Positions 48,401 through 58,192 of a DNA stretch of 64,000 bases are shown in pieces; the stretch's first letter is position 1; each line of letters opens with the position of its first letter. Under the pieces are notes generated by a model, which ran no database searches, was not told the DNA's origin, and saw nothing but the letters and a program-made list of their open reading frames with translations. This stretch comes from Neodiprion pinetum (taxonomy: Eukaryota > Arthropoda > Insecta > Hymenoptera > Diprionidae), in the NCBI RefSeq assembly GCF_021155775.2, contig NC_060232.1:21211922-21275921 (forward strand). Reading direction: 5' to 3'. A program made the position numbers and the translations under genes.

Positions 48401-51400
48401 TTCCTTTATGAAAAAGAGCAGACATATCGCAGCCAGTGATAGTGTGTAGAAATAGAAAATGATCCCTGATGTCTTTGTGATCATTGAAACTTCAAGACGA
48501 GTAACGTTTTTGCTCGACTTTTCCCTTGGCTGGTTTGAGGAAGAAGATCGCATCATCAGTCGGAGTGCGAGCTACCAAAATTACCAAAAGATTCACGTCT
48601 TCCCCAACAACAACTGATCTATTTGTGCGTGTAGATTCCAAAGCTGTTTCAATTATTAAAACGTCAGCATCATCTTGAGTGTTTTAACAACAAAATTATT
48701 AGCTTCGGACTTGACAGACAGCATCGAAATCAATCTGCGCTAGTTGTTACTGTTTGAAAGGAATTTTTCTTGGCTCACTGTGACATTTGTCTCATCGAAG
48801 TAGGTGTCAGCAGATGAAGATTTTGCGGCTCGAAGACGTTGTTCCACAGCTTTCATGCTGTTGGTGCGATTGTTATATTCATCGAAAACTATTTTTATTA
48901 CGACAATATCTTTGTACATAACCAATATACTTTGAACACATCGCATCGAAAGATTCATTCTAATGCTAAACAACCCGATGTAACAAAAATCGTCCGTCGA
49001 TGACATATGTAACTTTTGAAAATCAAGTTCAGCTACCGATAGCTTAAAAACGACAAACAAAGCAGATCTATTTCCGGTACGCAGGTGCTCTTCAATAAAC
49101 ATTGACAGCGGGAATGGAGCTAATTCATATCGCATATAAATACGGAGCTCTCTATCCGATTTTTTCATAGCACTGATTCTCTGGAACAATAATAATGGAT
49201 CAATAGGCACTGTCTGATCACGAACTTTGACCTTACTGTTGACTGTCAATAGCGGAAGTACTCTGTCGGCGTGGGAGGACTTTATATCTTTGAAATTTTA
49301 ACCGATTTTCTTCTCCATCACAGCAGTGCCGATCTTCTAAGCATTGTGGCAGTTTATTTTCTCATCATCACTTATCCCTGTTGCAATAGACATAATTTGT
49401 TGAATATCGGGGAAAGGATAATGAGATTGAAACCATTGGAGTATCTTCTGTACATCTTCACGGTCTCTGTTTACGCAAGAGTCTTTTGCATCGACATGTT
49501 GTTCTCCGGTATCGAAAGAAAGTTTACAAAAGCTCTCCAGACTTTCAGAAATGGCTCGCAGTCAATAATCCAAAGATCCATTTTCTCAAACCACTTTCCT
49601 TGGTACTTCTCCCACGTGTGAAGCCTTCTCTTGATTTTGAAAATTTCATGAAATGCTGTTCGATTATCATGTTCCGCAGAAATATTTTTCCGAACGTTTT
49701 ATGCAGAAGTTGTTGGTGAACTTCTTGAAGACTTCATTTTTCATGGACATTTTTAGTTTTTGTATATCTTGAATATACAAATGTGCCGATTTCGAGTATA
49801 GAAAATGCCCCGCGGCATGAAAGTATGGAAGCAGTTTTTTAATACCAGTCAAATGCGCCTTCCAACAGCCCAGTCTTTCAGCTCTAATGAATTCTTTTGC
49901 AATTGTGATCATCTCAAAATACCGTACCCACAGTTGCGCAGTTGGGTCTTTATTTTCAAATTCAGACATCTTGTTATCAAATGCTTTTTTCAACTCGCCA
50001 ACTGCATTTAAACTTTTAGTCTCATCAAATGACGGCGATGCTTCGTCTAAATTCTGGAGACAAAGATTTACTAACGCACTCTGATCATCATCGAACGTGA
50101 TCTCATTGAACACAATTTGAGACAATGCCACTTGGAGCAATGTATGAGCTCTGATTGCTCTGGCGTATGCGTGACCCTGCACCATCGTTGAGAATGCTCT
50201 TCAAAGATGCTTACATAGTGTTGTAATCACTTGCCGGTGTGTTAATAAATCGCAAGAAAATTATACGTGACTTGGAATATGCCTCATTATTCATTAAATA
50301 CTTCACGAAGCCACTCCAACCTGGTATTTTTGGTAGGTCTTTCCACTTTCCATGCATCCATAATACATCTGTATTTCGCAGCAGTGACTTCGTCGTTACC
50401 TCATCACAATCAAGTTCTTCCACCGTGATCTTCTTTAAACCTTGCACACTACTATTTTCATAAATCTGCATCGAAACTTTGGCTACCGCTGCCATCTCTG
50501 CTGCAGTAGGTATCGTTCGTAAGCTGAAAATTTTTTAACTATCATGGATGGTATCATGTGGAGTAACGATTCGAATGATGCCCATGGAATGAAATGTACT
50601 TGCTCCGTCAAGTGTAGACACATTGTGGTCTGCATTGTCACAAACATGTTGAATGAAACAGCCGTCTTCTGGAGGAGAAATTAAAGGCTGAGGATGGAAT
50701 ACACTGGAAGATTCGTATAGTACTGTCTCTTTGTAAGATGCACACAAACCCAAGCACGATCAAATTTCAACTAGTCGTTTTAATCCGAATTATCTGTGCA
50801 AATAAACGAAGATTCCAATCTGGAGAGGTGAAAGAAATGATCGTGGACAAACTCCAGACATGATAGCATGGCTAATGATGGTACACTTCTTTTGTAGTGG
50901 TTCCAATTTACCTTTTTTATTTTTAATAATGATCTCCTCTATGAAAAAACAAAGAGATTTTGGAACAGAACTATTTAAATCGTCAAACATCCCCGTACTT
51001 GGAGGATAATAATCCATTTCACAGGCTGCAGAACGCATATCCTGTCGAAGAATCGCTGCAGCTGCTGTCAAAACTTCATAAAGTTCTTCATCGGCGTTAT
51101 GTTTTTTGTTTTCGTACCATGTTTTATTGAGAATATTGTAGTGCGTATCTCGAAAACAAACAATAGATGGTCCCGTACTTTTCGACGAAATGACAATTCT
51201 GTCGCCATACCATTCCTGAAGCTTTGTTCTTATAGTTTTATCATCTTGTTGACAATCTTCGAGGACTCCTTTCAATTCAGTGAAGGTAAATTGGAAGCCA
51301 TCATTATTTTCTATGTAGGCGAAAATATTTTCCACTGCTGCAATAATTCGACCATCCACAGGGCAACTTGTTTTTTTTCTATTGCCTGGTAAAAGAAAAT

Positions 51401-54400
51401 GGATGAAATAATTGCTGTGATATTTTGCCTCGGCTCCAACCAAATATGTCTCGAAGATAACCCTTTTCTCAACAGCCTGGATCTGATCATCTTTTCTTTT
51501 TACGGCGATCTGCATTATGGTTTCTTTGAAGCCAATTGTTGCAACGCGCTTAATCGTTTTACGATGCTCCTTATGAATTTTCTTTTCTTTTTCCTCATCA
51601 GCCTCGTTACCGCAAAAAATATAAAATTTCTTAAAGTCGAAGGATAGTGCAAATGATCGCATCTTGCTTTTTAGAGGACTACATCCCGATGAACCAGTAG
51701 TATCCTCGATAGCACGTTTCCTTTTGAAAGCTTTAATACTGGACTGGCGAGTATAGTCTTTAAGGCAAGCCACGTGCACTTGATAAATTGCACATTACTA
51801 AACAGTGCTATTTTTCAATCATTTCTCTCATCACTAGCGGCCTTTAACTCATTTATTTCCCACTCAACTGTTACAGATTCGTTACTTACGAGAGTTTTAT
51901 CACAAATACCACACAATTGGTCCATCATGAGTAATTACCTTGAAAACGCAACATAATATACATCCAGTATGGTGTAGAAACAATTTGGGACTGTGTGTCT
52001 AGACACCTCTAGAGCAGAAATAGGCATAGCAGGCATAAACCTGACCCAATCTATGCCCTGACGTCAGAGGGGAGGCGCAGCTGCTGTGGCACCGCCATAC
52101 AGAACACAGGACGTAGCGGCGCAGCAATTAGAAAACTCAATCTGATGATTCACACAGTCTTTTGGTGGAAATTACTAGTTCTGTCAATAAACTCTATTCC
52201 ACCGTTTTTGTAGAAAATTTTCCGCTCTTTGTTTTTTATAAGCATACTTTATAGCCGTAAGACCGACAGGAACGAAGATATTCGCAAAAAACCGAAAAAA
52301 GATATTTTTTTTCACCGTTTATGAGCTGTAACAAGTTATGCGTACAACCGAATTCCGGGGTTGTCCACACCTTATTTGGAGAGCTGAAAAGGAAGTGTAT
52401 ACCAATTTCTAGCTTGGTTGGACTTTTTCCGAAGTGAAATCCTAAAGTTCTTGGACTATTATAGAACAACTGCAAAACTATAAGAATCCGATTGTTCTTA
52501 GTTTTTTACCCTCAAGTTTAGCATTCTATTACTCTAGTAAAGTTCATGGGACAACTTTTTCCATAATCCTTGCAATTTTGTACAGTACTGTGCTCGTTTC
52601 GCTGTCTCTATTGCTGTAGATTCAATATTGTGACGTACAGAGGAAGTGTTAGCTACCATGGCAGGTAGAGGCACGGTGGTAGGGACATCCCCTCCGATTG
52701 CAGAGAAAATGAGAATATTCTACATATAATTTTTGGTATTAGCTCAATTCCACCTTAACCTCCTTACAAGTTTCGATATAATGATTTTGGCCTGACAAGG
52801 TGATATGCGTTTTTAGGGTCGCTGAATACGAACATGAAGTAACGGATTGTTGCATTAATGAATATAAAATCGCGAGCCAAACTGTGTGTTACAGTTCCCC
52901 AGTATAACTGGAAAACTTTCTATCACTAACAAAATTCCATAATATTCCTAGAATTTCCATATACCATGAGTTTTCCTATATGCAAAACGATCCATATGCC
53001 TGAATCAGGTTAATTGTTAATTTACTGAACTTTGAGTAAATATCATGACACTGTACAATTTTGTGCCTATAATTCCACACGAGCGTTACTTTTTCCCAAG
53101 AATTTATAACATTGTTCTGATCGTATTTCGCTACTGTATGTTAGTCATTGTCAGTAAATATGGTTGATGACTCGAACCACTGCTTTCGGCATTGTACTTT
53201 ATCTTGGGCAATCAATAACTCACCAACTAGCTGTTGACAATCTTCCCTGAGAATATTTTGTTCAAGAAGATCGAAAACCTCATTGAAATGAATAAGTTGA
53301 TTTCCTCGATCTGTGACATCTAAACAAGCTTGCCAGACGTCAGGTCGAAGATTCGCAGGAACTGGTTGACCCTTGCATATGGCGTAAATATCGCTGGCAG
53401 ATGGTGCTTCGCTGTCAAGAAGTGCTGCTTCAAGCTCCAAAACCCTATTATGAATATTCAAATATGAGGCTAGGTGCCGCATAAATTATGCAGTATAAGT
53501 ATTTATAAACAATACAGACAATAATCAAATTACTTGTTTAATAAAAAATAGTAAAATTTGGATCACAGATTTGAGTATTGGTATTGTTCATTAAATGGCA
53601 AACGGTTTTATACCTAGTAAAATAATCGTTTTCCAATCAATCAGCCAATTACTTTTTAGTGCCAATCGAAACTAAACCAAAAACAATGCCCAAAGATGTG
53701 GTAAGCTCCAAGAATAAGCAGAATTATAATTTGGAGCAAACTACGAAGTGACACTGATCAAGAGAACATTTTATAGTTTCTCAACAGGTTCTGAGGTAAA
53801 TGCATGTAAAAGTTTGTATGCGGTGCTAATTTGAAACCATTATTAATACATTGGTTTTAAGAACATGTTTGTAATATGTTGCAAAGTTTGTACATTTCAA
53901 TAATTATTCAATGGAATTGAACCAATGTGCAACATTTGCAAACTTCACTAAGTGGCTTCTATTACTTACAGTATGCTAATGATAAACATTTGTATGCAAA
54001 TGAGCTGTCGTATAAAAATGTACACCATAAACATATTATCTGGTGGGCAAAAAAAAATATGTATGTACCATTACTTGGGACAGACAGGTAGTATTAGAAC
54101 ATCAGTTACGTTTACAGTATCGTGCGTTCTTTGCAAAACAGTATTTCTGTTCAAGTGCGAAATCGGCCAAATTAACAAGTACGAACCAGACATATACATG
54201 GTTTTAGACGGTTGTTTCAGGCTATGTAAATATTGTGCTCAATGTTTTCATTTTGATGGTGGGATCTCGTTGGAACTCATACATCGCATAAATTGATTCA
54301 CCGCACATATCAGCGTTACACAGTGTCAGTATGAAATATAAGCACATATACGTCTAAATAAGATTAACTAATTTCTTACCAAGTGTTTTCGTCGTCTTCT

Positions 54401-54408
54401 AGTACCAT
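33114..54408 (-). CDS. TBC1D23: TBC1 domain family member 23 orthologue, nine exons, complete
   Basis: Nine exons with GT-AG borders join in phase to 678 codons plus stop: 54380-54408, 53224-53444, 46088-46292, 44210-44446, 43713-44088, 41385-41598, 37250-37582, 37003-37135, 33114-33402. The order is TBC domain (about residues 20-260), rhodanese-like domain (about 285-425, with FFLVDCRPAEQYNAGHLPTA and GGEHLCFLGSGRQEED), a low-complexity linker, and a C-terminal PH-like domain (LIVLREISGRKGA, then KITSRKRHPDLITFKYGS). In vertebrates the protein is a trans-Golgi adaptor that binds golgin-97/-245 and, through its C-terminus, the WASH complex, to capture endosome-derived vesicles. The Arg and Gln fingers of active Rab-GAPs are missing (YCK in place of YxQ), as expected for this family. 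Length fits the human protein (just under 700). The 21-kb span is caused by transposon-filled introns. Confidence 0.95.
33640..34831 (-). mobile_element. Jockey-type non-LTR retrotransposon remnant with internal deletion
   Basis: In TBC1D23 intron 8, same strand. The open frame at 34196-34831 joins an APE-type endonuclease piece (FPETWFDDSVQDTELPL, then SHGGEVLLAV) directly to the rear of the reverse transcriptase (CVKDLRVLFDLKLTFNEHI). The polymerase core between them is missing, so a large internal deletion fused the ends in frame. Below 34196 further frames continue with the C-terminal region typical of Jockey-like proteins (RRLEVVQ-like, RFLRCALYK-like pieces) to about 33640. Dead copy. 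Confidence 0.75.
34832..37002. other. Remainder of TBC1D23 intron 8
   Basis: AT-rich intron sequence, no gene or clear repeat recognised. Short open frames lack motifs. Confidence 0.5.
37003..37135 (-). CDS. TBC1D23: TBC1D23 exon 8
   Basis: 133 bp, acceptor TTTTTTCAG, donor AAAG|GTAAAA. Encodes EEPVEVVSIQQWLKDPKLLH and the start of the PH-like domain. Confidence 0.9.
37250..37582 (-). CDS. TBC1D23: TBC1D23 exon 7 (linker)
   Basis: 333 bp, acceptor TGTTGTAG, donor CTAG|GTTGGT. Mostly polar, low-complexity linker with a CLVC pair and a conserved SNAPVFSIDEDHD end. Confidence 0.88.
37895..38240. mobile_element. pogo/Tigger-like MITE
   Basis: In TBC1D23 intron 6. AACCTTGCTTATCCGACC and further TTATCCGAG or ACCCGAGG blocks at the left, and inverted TTATCCGAGG blocks at the right, match the AACCTCGCTAATCCGAAC-type ends of pogo/Tigger elements. 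Interior noncoding. Confidence 0.55.
38492..38760. mobile_element. Fragment of a GGGCATTCCATG-type MITE
   Basis: GGGCCATTCCATGTCAAATCG resembles the ends at 16402 and 40585. No partner end in reach; the copy appears cut short before the copia remnant. Confidence 0.4.
38905..40080 (+). pseudogene. Copia-type retrotransposon remnant (RT and RNase H)
   Basis: In TBC1D23 intron 6, antisense to the gene. Pieces in order: RT front (LEIHQMNIITAYLNDTLEED), the catalytic YGDD at 39342-39353, a stop at 39378-39380, then KDLGKIGRCLGIEFS, and RNase H pieces VDADWGANVVDRRSYS and SSIEAEYM, ending with the HPKTKHV-type block near 40060. Several stops and frame changes. Integrase, gag and LTRs not seen. A typical copia pol order, degraded. 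Confidence 0.85.
40585..41227. mobile_element. 643-bp foldback MITE, GGGGCATTTCAC ends
   Basis: In TBC1D23 intron 6. The ends TGGGGCATTTCACAAAGAAA and TTTCTTTGTGAAATGCCCCA are exact inverted copies; the arms extend about 200 bp (for example TTAATTGCTGCCTTCGTTTG versus CAAACGAAGGCGGCAATTAA). Same end type as 16402. Confidence 0.9.
41385..41598 (-). CDS. TBC1D23: TBC1D23 exon 6 (rhodanese-like domain)
   Basis: 214 bp, acceptor CATCGCAG, donor CAAG|GTTTGT. Encodes the active-site-loop region GGEHLCFLGSGRQEED and SFLQKHTQYVSMVSLGYQ. Confidence 0.93.
41599..43019. other. Front part of TBC1D23 intron 5
   Basis: AT-rich intron sequence with nothing recognised. Confidence 0.5.
43020..43600. mobile_element. 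Foldback MITE in TBC1D23 intron 5
   Basis: The ends CCTACTGAAAAT and ATTTTCAGTAAGG, with arms of about 125 bp, are inverted copies (ATGTTTTGAAAGAATTCA versus TGAATTCTTTCAAAACAT; AGAAATCACATAATAAATT versus AATTTATTATGTGATTTCT). Confidence 0.85.
43713..44088 (-). CDS. TBC1D23: TBC1D23 exon 5 (end of TBC, start of rhodanese-like domain)
   Basis: 376 bp. The acceptor is ATGTTCAG, ending at 44089: only this site keeps the phase with exon 4 and gives the expected EQILSMKDEEK start; sites nearer 44121 do not. Encodes DFCSLAQYYAMKTPSSFKQD and VDCRPAEQYNAGHLPTAFHL. Donor CTG|GTATGT. Confidence 0.92.
44210..44446 (-). CDS. TBC1D23: TBC1D23 exon 4
   Basis: 237 bp, acceptor GTTTCAG, donor CTAG|GTAAGAA. 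Encodes LLLLYHEPELCSFLDTKRV and the helix DPFFMMFLSLIMVVNA, the rear of the TBC domain. Confidence 0.93.
44820..44892 (-). tRNA. tRNA-like sequence, probably pseudogene or SINE-derived
   Basis: In TBC1D23 intron 3, minus strand. A perfect pol III B box (GGTTCGATTCC) sits in a T arm CCAGG-loop-CCTGG, and an A-box-like TGATCTAGTGG lies upstream at tRNA distance. The acceptor stem does not pair properly (GGTGGCT against CTCCGTC) and no clean anticodon stem can be drawn, so it is probably not a functional tRNA. An exact 11-bp inverted pair, AAATTAACGAC (44811-44821) and GTCGTTAATTT (44905-44915), brackets it. Confidence 0.4.
44893..46087. other. Rest of TBC1D23 intron 3
   Basis: AT-rich, no gene or clear repeat recognised. 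Confidence 0.5.
46088..46292 (-). CDS. TBC1D23: TBC1D23 exon 3
   Basis: 205 bp, acceptor TTACAG, donor AAG|GTAACG. Carries SILTFYCKSRGKQYERG and IALKLPRSATYNLF. The YCK tripeptide replaces the YxQ glutamine finger of active TBC GAPs. Confidence 0.92.
46335..46610. mobile_element. 276-bp MITE in TBC1D23 intron 2
   Basis: The ends ACAGGATAACTTGTTCGCCC and GGGTGCACAAGTTATCCTGT are inverted copies; arms of about 37 bp continue through CATATT(G/A)CG and AAAC. No ORF. Confidence 0.8.
47041..47345. repeat. Left terminal inverted repeat of the 5.4-kb transposon
   Basis: About 300 bp, roughly 85 percent identical by eye to the reverse complement of 52160-52456, with a few small gaps. Confidence 0.85.
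47455..47640. repeat. Subterminal two-copy direct repeat inside the transposon
   Basis: Two copies of about 90 bp: AATAGTATATT(T/C)AAGTGT, then AACG(C/T)TCCTGTTT, TTATTCTAACATTATA and TACCGTA. Subterminal repeats are common binding sites for transposases. Confidence 0.75.
47724..51956 (-). pseudogene. Transposon-encoded multi-domain protein with terminal CXC cysteine cluster
   Basis: Minus-strand frames line up N to C: a C2HC-type start (CGICDKTL at about 51930, then HVACLKDYTR at about 51770), a long middle part (50790-51779, with IISHAIMSGVCPRSFLSPLQ), CFIQHVCDNADHNVSTLDG (50535-50753), a helical part (49667-50185, with LWVRYFEMITIAKEF and LPYFHAAGHFLY), a part at 48740-49249, and the end (47724-48278) with VYHQVQYWLGNQLNLQDWGW and nine cysteines in CNCSKGCGVLCGCRKLG followed by three more C pairs. 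A TGA near 51838, frame changes and stops separate the pieces. Similar proteins occur in many copies in insects and cnidarians as unnamed genes; here one lies between transposon ends, which supports a transposase or accessory role. The total would be about 1300 residues. Confidence 0.7.
52160..52456. repeat. Right terminal inverted repeat of the 5.4-kb transposon
   Basis: Inverted partner of 47041-47345; ends with CCTAAAGTTCTTGGAC. Confidence 0.85.
52457..53223. other. End of TBC1D23 intron 2 nearest exon 2
   Basis: Noncoding. AGGGTCGCTGAATACGAA near 52817 recalls the core of the tandem repeat at 11266 but is isolated. Confidence 0.4.
53224..53444 (-). CDS. TBC1D23: TBC1D23 exon 2 (start of TBC domain)
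   Basis: 221 bp, acceptor ATAATAG, donor TTG|GTGAGTT. Contains SDIYAICKGQPVPANLRPDV, WQACLDV and FNEVFDLLEQ, the front of the TBC domain. An in-frame Met just upstream (53482) belongs to intron 1 and is not the start. Confidence 0.93.
53445..54379. other. TBC1D23 intron 1
   Basis: 935-bp AT-rich intron between the 29-bp first exon and exon 2. A 114-codon open frame on the opposite strand (53952-54296) shows no motif. Confidence 0.6.
54380..54408 (-). CDS. TBC1D23: TBC1D23 exon 1 (start codon)
   Basis: 29 bp starting at the ATG 54408-54406, encoding an acidic start MVLEDDENT, with donor TTG|GTAAGAAAT. It pairs in phase with exon 2. The start is chosen because it gives the usual acidic N-terminus before the TBC domain; a 5' untranslated region upstream is not delimited. 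Confidence 0.85.
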
Positions 54409-54690
54409 TTCGGCAGCGTCACCAGTCGCAAATAATGAAAAAACGTATAAAATTGCCGATATTTTAATACGTGAGCTACGTTGTATAGCATGAAAAACGA
54501 ATTTCAACAGACAAAATTCTCCTGCAAATATACTAATTTTCTTATCAGCTGGTGAATTTTTTTATCTTTCTATTTTTGCCTCGATTCGTTCCCTGTAATT
54601 CCTCTTGATTACGTATAGCCTAATTGTGAACCCTGCATTACAAGCAGATGGAACTTCCGTGAACCACGTCAAGGCTGGGTTTCATTATGG

Positions 54691-55922
54691 ATAGGATGCG
54701 TTCCGAAATCAGCTACAGCGCTAAAGACTCCCTAGGACAGAGGCAGAGCTACTCACGAACTAAATAGCGCAAAAGAGATAGAATATTGTTGCCAGTACCG
54801 AGAACCAATATCGGAATGTATGTATGCATGGTGTAAGCAAAAAGGTGTGTTCTTGCGCATCACTGCCGCTTCGACCAATGAGAACCTGCCCCCACATGAC
54901 GTCATTTTGAGCGCTATTTTTGAAAGCTATAAGAGAGCCATTCATTCTTACGTCCATCGAATCTTATTTGATGGGGGATATTCAAATGTTAAATAATTAG
55001 TTACAGTCGCCAAATCATTCGCATTGAGTACACGCGATATTTGTACACAACCTCGGGTATTTAATAAGATGACAATTCAAACGGAAATTGAACTTTATTG
55101 TTATATCTTTAGGATAAATCACAAAGCATAATTCGAGCTATTAAAAAAGTACTCCAAAATTTCATTTTTCAATCATTCGTTAAAGAAATTGATAAAAATT
55201 TAAACGTCATAAAATAAAGGAATCAAGGATGGGAGGGGTGTAGGTTTGAAAATTTCCATCAGAACAAAAACCAATATCACTCGTATTTGGTGTATTGTTA
55301 ATAACGAATATTCGTAAGTCTTTATATTTCAAATCATTTCGTGATAGGATATTGAAGTTTTGTGTCACTTTTAAAAACAATAACAGAGGTTATGTTGTAC
55401 TGTTTACGGCAGAAAACAAAGACGGAATTTTCGTCGTGACGTCATGTGGGGGCTATCGCGTGACTTTGCTACTGCGCATCTCCGTTGAGAGCACACCTTA
55501 TTCGCCATAGAGCAGGGAAGCTAGCGGCAGTGTTACTAGCTCGATAATTTTGTCGCTAGATCAGGAGATTTTCAATGATGTACAGAAATTTTTTTTTGCA
55601 GTTTTGGGTGCGTTCCGAAATTAGCTCCAAGTACTGTTAGCTATCTTTTATCTCTTTTGCAGTATTGAGTTCGTGACCAGCTCTGCCTCTGTCCTAGATA
55701 GTTTTTAGCGCTGCGAGCTAATTTCGGAACGCACCCGTAGAAATGAACCTACTATGAGTGAGTTTCAGTCATGGTGAAATTAATATCCACCATGGTTTCA
55801 GTATGAGCACTCAGTGCTGTCAACAATATTTTATCTCCTTTGCGCTCCCGAATTCGTGAGTAGTTTTGCCTCGGTCCTAGAGAGTTTTTGCGCTGGCAGC
55901 TAATTTCGGAACGCATCCTATT
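54691..55922. mobile_element. 1.2-kb MITE, GGATGCGTTCCGAAAT ends
   Basis: The ends ATAGGATGCGTTCCGAAATC and ATTTCGGAACGCATCCTAT are inverted copies, each followed by an AGCGC/GCGCT-rich block and a GAGGCAGAGC-type or GCCTCGGTCC-type block. The inside contains a shorter element of the same family (55606-55736). It lies between TBC1D23 and Tom70. Confidence 0.8.
55606..55736. mobile_element. 131-bp hairpin MITE nested in the previous element
   Basis: GGGTGCGTTCCGAAATTAGCT and AGCTAATTTCGGAACGCACCC are perfect inverted ends of 21 bp. Confidence 0.88.
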
Positions 55923-55936
55923 TACACCAGCTGCTC

Positions 55937-58192
55937 TACTCTCGAATTGAGGATCCTAGGTATCGCATGCGAGATTTCTGAAATATCGAATGCGATATAT
56001 GAATCTGTACTTTCGAGCTTCGGTTACTTAGTCGCGACTTGAATTTCTTTCGTATTCTCCAATGCCACGCAGTCGCATACGACTTGTCACAAGTAATAAT
56101 GGGGAACCACACTGCCAACTCTTGCAGCTTGGTGGCAGTATCATCGTTGGTTCAAAATTCAAATTCAAGCATACAATATTACGTTAAAATTCATTTTCCT
56201 TTATGGAGGAACTTTTTTCTTCACTTGGGAAAAAGCTCCATGGCAAATTAACCTGTTTAAATTCTTCAATCCTCCAAGCAAAATAATTTTTCATTTTGGA
56301 ACACCGCAATTTCGCGGCAAAATAAACCAACGACTGTGCACCACCTGCAATCAGCTTGACAACTGTGGTCCCCCATTTCCCGATGCGATAAAGCAACAGT
56401 GTTGCCGCGTGAGAGAATCTTGCAACAGCCAATAATTGCTGAGTTTATAAGAGGAATCTAGAAAACATCTTATCAACGAGTGTTCTTCGGTTCTTCCCAT
56501 CAATGAATCGAGAGGAAGCGTAAAGAGTTCCAAACATCATAAGCATCATAAGCATCACCCAAAAAGTACAATAAAAAATCAAGCTTAAATTAATTAACTG
56601 TGTGAAAACTGTCAGCAATTGTGAAGAAAAGATGCGCACATATCTGAAGAACGAAAAACCTTACTTATCGGTAAGCGCCTGAAAGTGAGAATAAACATAC
56701 GTGCGCGCAAAAAATATAAACATCGATCATATGTTTCGGTAAGTAAACATTAGATCCGAATATATTTTTTAATGAAAATAAATATCTAAGATATACGTTT
56801 CAAAGTATGTAATGTTGTAATATAATATTATTATCATATTAACAGTATAATGAGTCAGAAAGACCTTTGCATAACCTGTCAAAAAGACTGCAAAAGAGAC
56901 GGGATAATTTTTCAAGTTCTCAATTAATGACCTTTCCTGACAAATTTCTTTTTAAGATAAGAAATATTGACATGAGGCTGTGAAGGTAGACTGAAACTCA
57001 TATTTAGCTTTAAAACACGATAAATATGCTCGTGTAATAATAAGTGTTAAGTATTGATATAGCTTACAAATTATTAAAAAGTAATATATATTGTTACAAA
57101 TGGTGAAATCACCCGTCTTGTCTCCTTTTAATAATCTAGTAGTCATAAGAGATAAAAGAAGTTTGTAAACCTCTTATGTCTTTAAAAAGAATAAGGTTGC
57201 TGCGTCAACCAACATTATTGTAAAAACAGTCTTGTTTCTGACTTTAAACTAGAAACACGTTTCCACCTATTGAATCTTTTTCCCAACATTTTATTTGCGC
57301 CTTTAATTTGTCTCATATAAGCTCATGAATCCTTATTAATTTTTGCAACGTCATAGAACGTTACAATACTTTATATGTTTAAAAGTATGAAAGCTTCAAG
57401 TTATGATTAAGTGTGAAAAGCTAATAAATTTTATATTCAGATAAGACATAATATTGTCCCGTTCATTATTAACTACAAACTAATATTTGTGATTTGATTG
57501 TGTTATGAGCTTCAAGTTGTTTTATATGAATATAAAAAACTTGAAAATTTTGTAACCATAGCAATGAAATATCGTCTGTCATTATTATATAACTGCATTC
57601 GAAAAAAATGTATTGCATTCTACTGAAAACGTATTGTACATCTTCTTATAGAATAAACATAAATATATATGTTGACATAATATAAATATATACGCGTGTT
57701 TAATATCTCCAAATTTAAAAACAACGTCCAATTACCCGCATGTGAAACATTTAGATTGCCCTAAGACTTAGAGCATGTACAGTATATGCTGTAAGCTCTA
57801 AGATACCTTTTTAAAATACGTCAAGATGTCTAAATATCAACTATCAGTGATGTGATAAAGTCGTCTTGAAACCATCCTACAGACAAGAAGCAACCTGCTT
57901 AAAAGAAAGAAGCAACACATAGATGGGCATTTGTTGACTATACAACGCCTATAAATTGTCGCTTTGGCTCGCAAACAGGCAACTTTTGTCTGCGAACGTC
58001 ATCTGACAGATAACCACCATGACGACATCGCATTCACTGAATAGGGTCCTCAATTTGAAAATAGAGTCCCTAGGCCACTCCGTCTCTAAAATCATGACCT
58101 GAAAATATGGCAGATAGCGCTAGTGAGGGGGAAACGCTTATACATGTCGCTTTGTAACACACCCTGCACACCCCGACTGCCGAGATTGTGGG
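55937..58192. other. Intergenic, AT-rich, no gene supported
   Basis: Minus-strand open frames at 56184-56639 (for example a hydrophobic 64-codon one) overlap each other in different frames and have no homologous motif, so I do not call them. 56650-57700 is very AT-rich. Confidence 0.4.

Larger units (their letters stand above)
47041..52456 (-). mobile_element. 5.4-kb DNA transposon with about 300-bp terminal inverted repeats
   Basis: In TBC1D23 intron 2. 47041-47345 and 52160-52456 are inverted copies, from GTCCACGAACTTTAGG / CCTAAAGTTCTTGGAC at the ends through CAGCTCTCCAAATAAGGTGT, TTTTTTGCGAATATCTTCGT and GTGGAATAGAGTTTAT. The flanks TATG and TATT could be a mutated 4-bp target duplication (or TAT, 3 bp). 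The interior codes, on the minus strand, for one long broken protein (47724-51956). The superfamily is not certain: a cysteine-rich C-terminus together with a 3-4 bp duplication would fit Academ-like transposons, but that is from memory and must be tested. Confidence 0.8.

Noticed and set aside
49271..49621. 116-codon plus-strand ORF within the 5.4-kb transposon
   Set aside because: It lies opposite the transposon protein's frames, which have recognisable order; this frame has no motif.
53445..53482. Met at 53482 as the start of TBC1D23
   Set aside because: A phase-compatible 29-bp exon at 54380-54408 gives the acidic N-terminus, and the AG at 53445 is a good acceptor.
56184..56639. Overlapping minus-strand frames as a small secreted or membrane protein gene
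   Set aside because: Three different frames, no signal that decides between them, no homologous motif.
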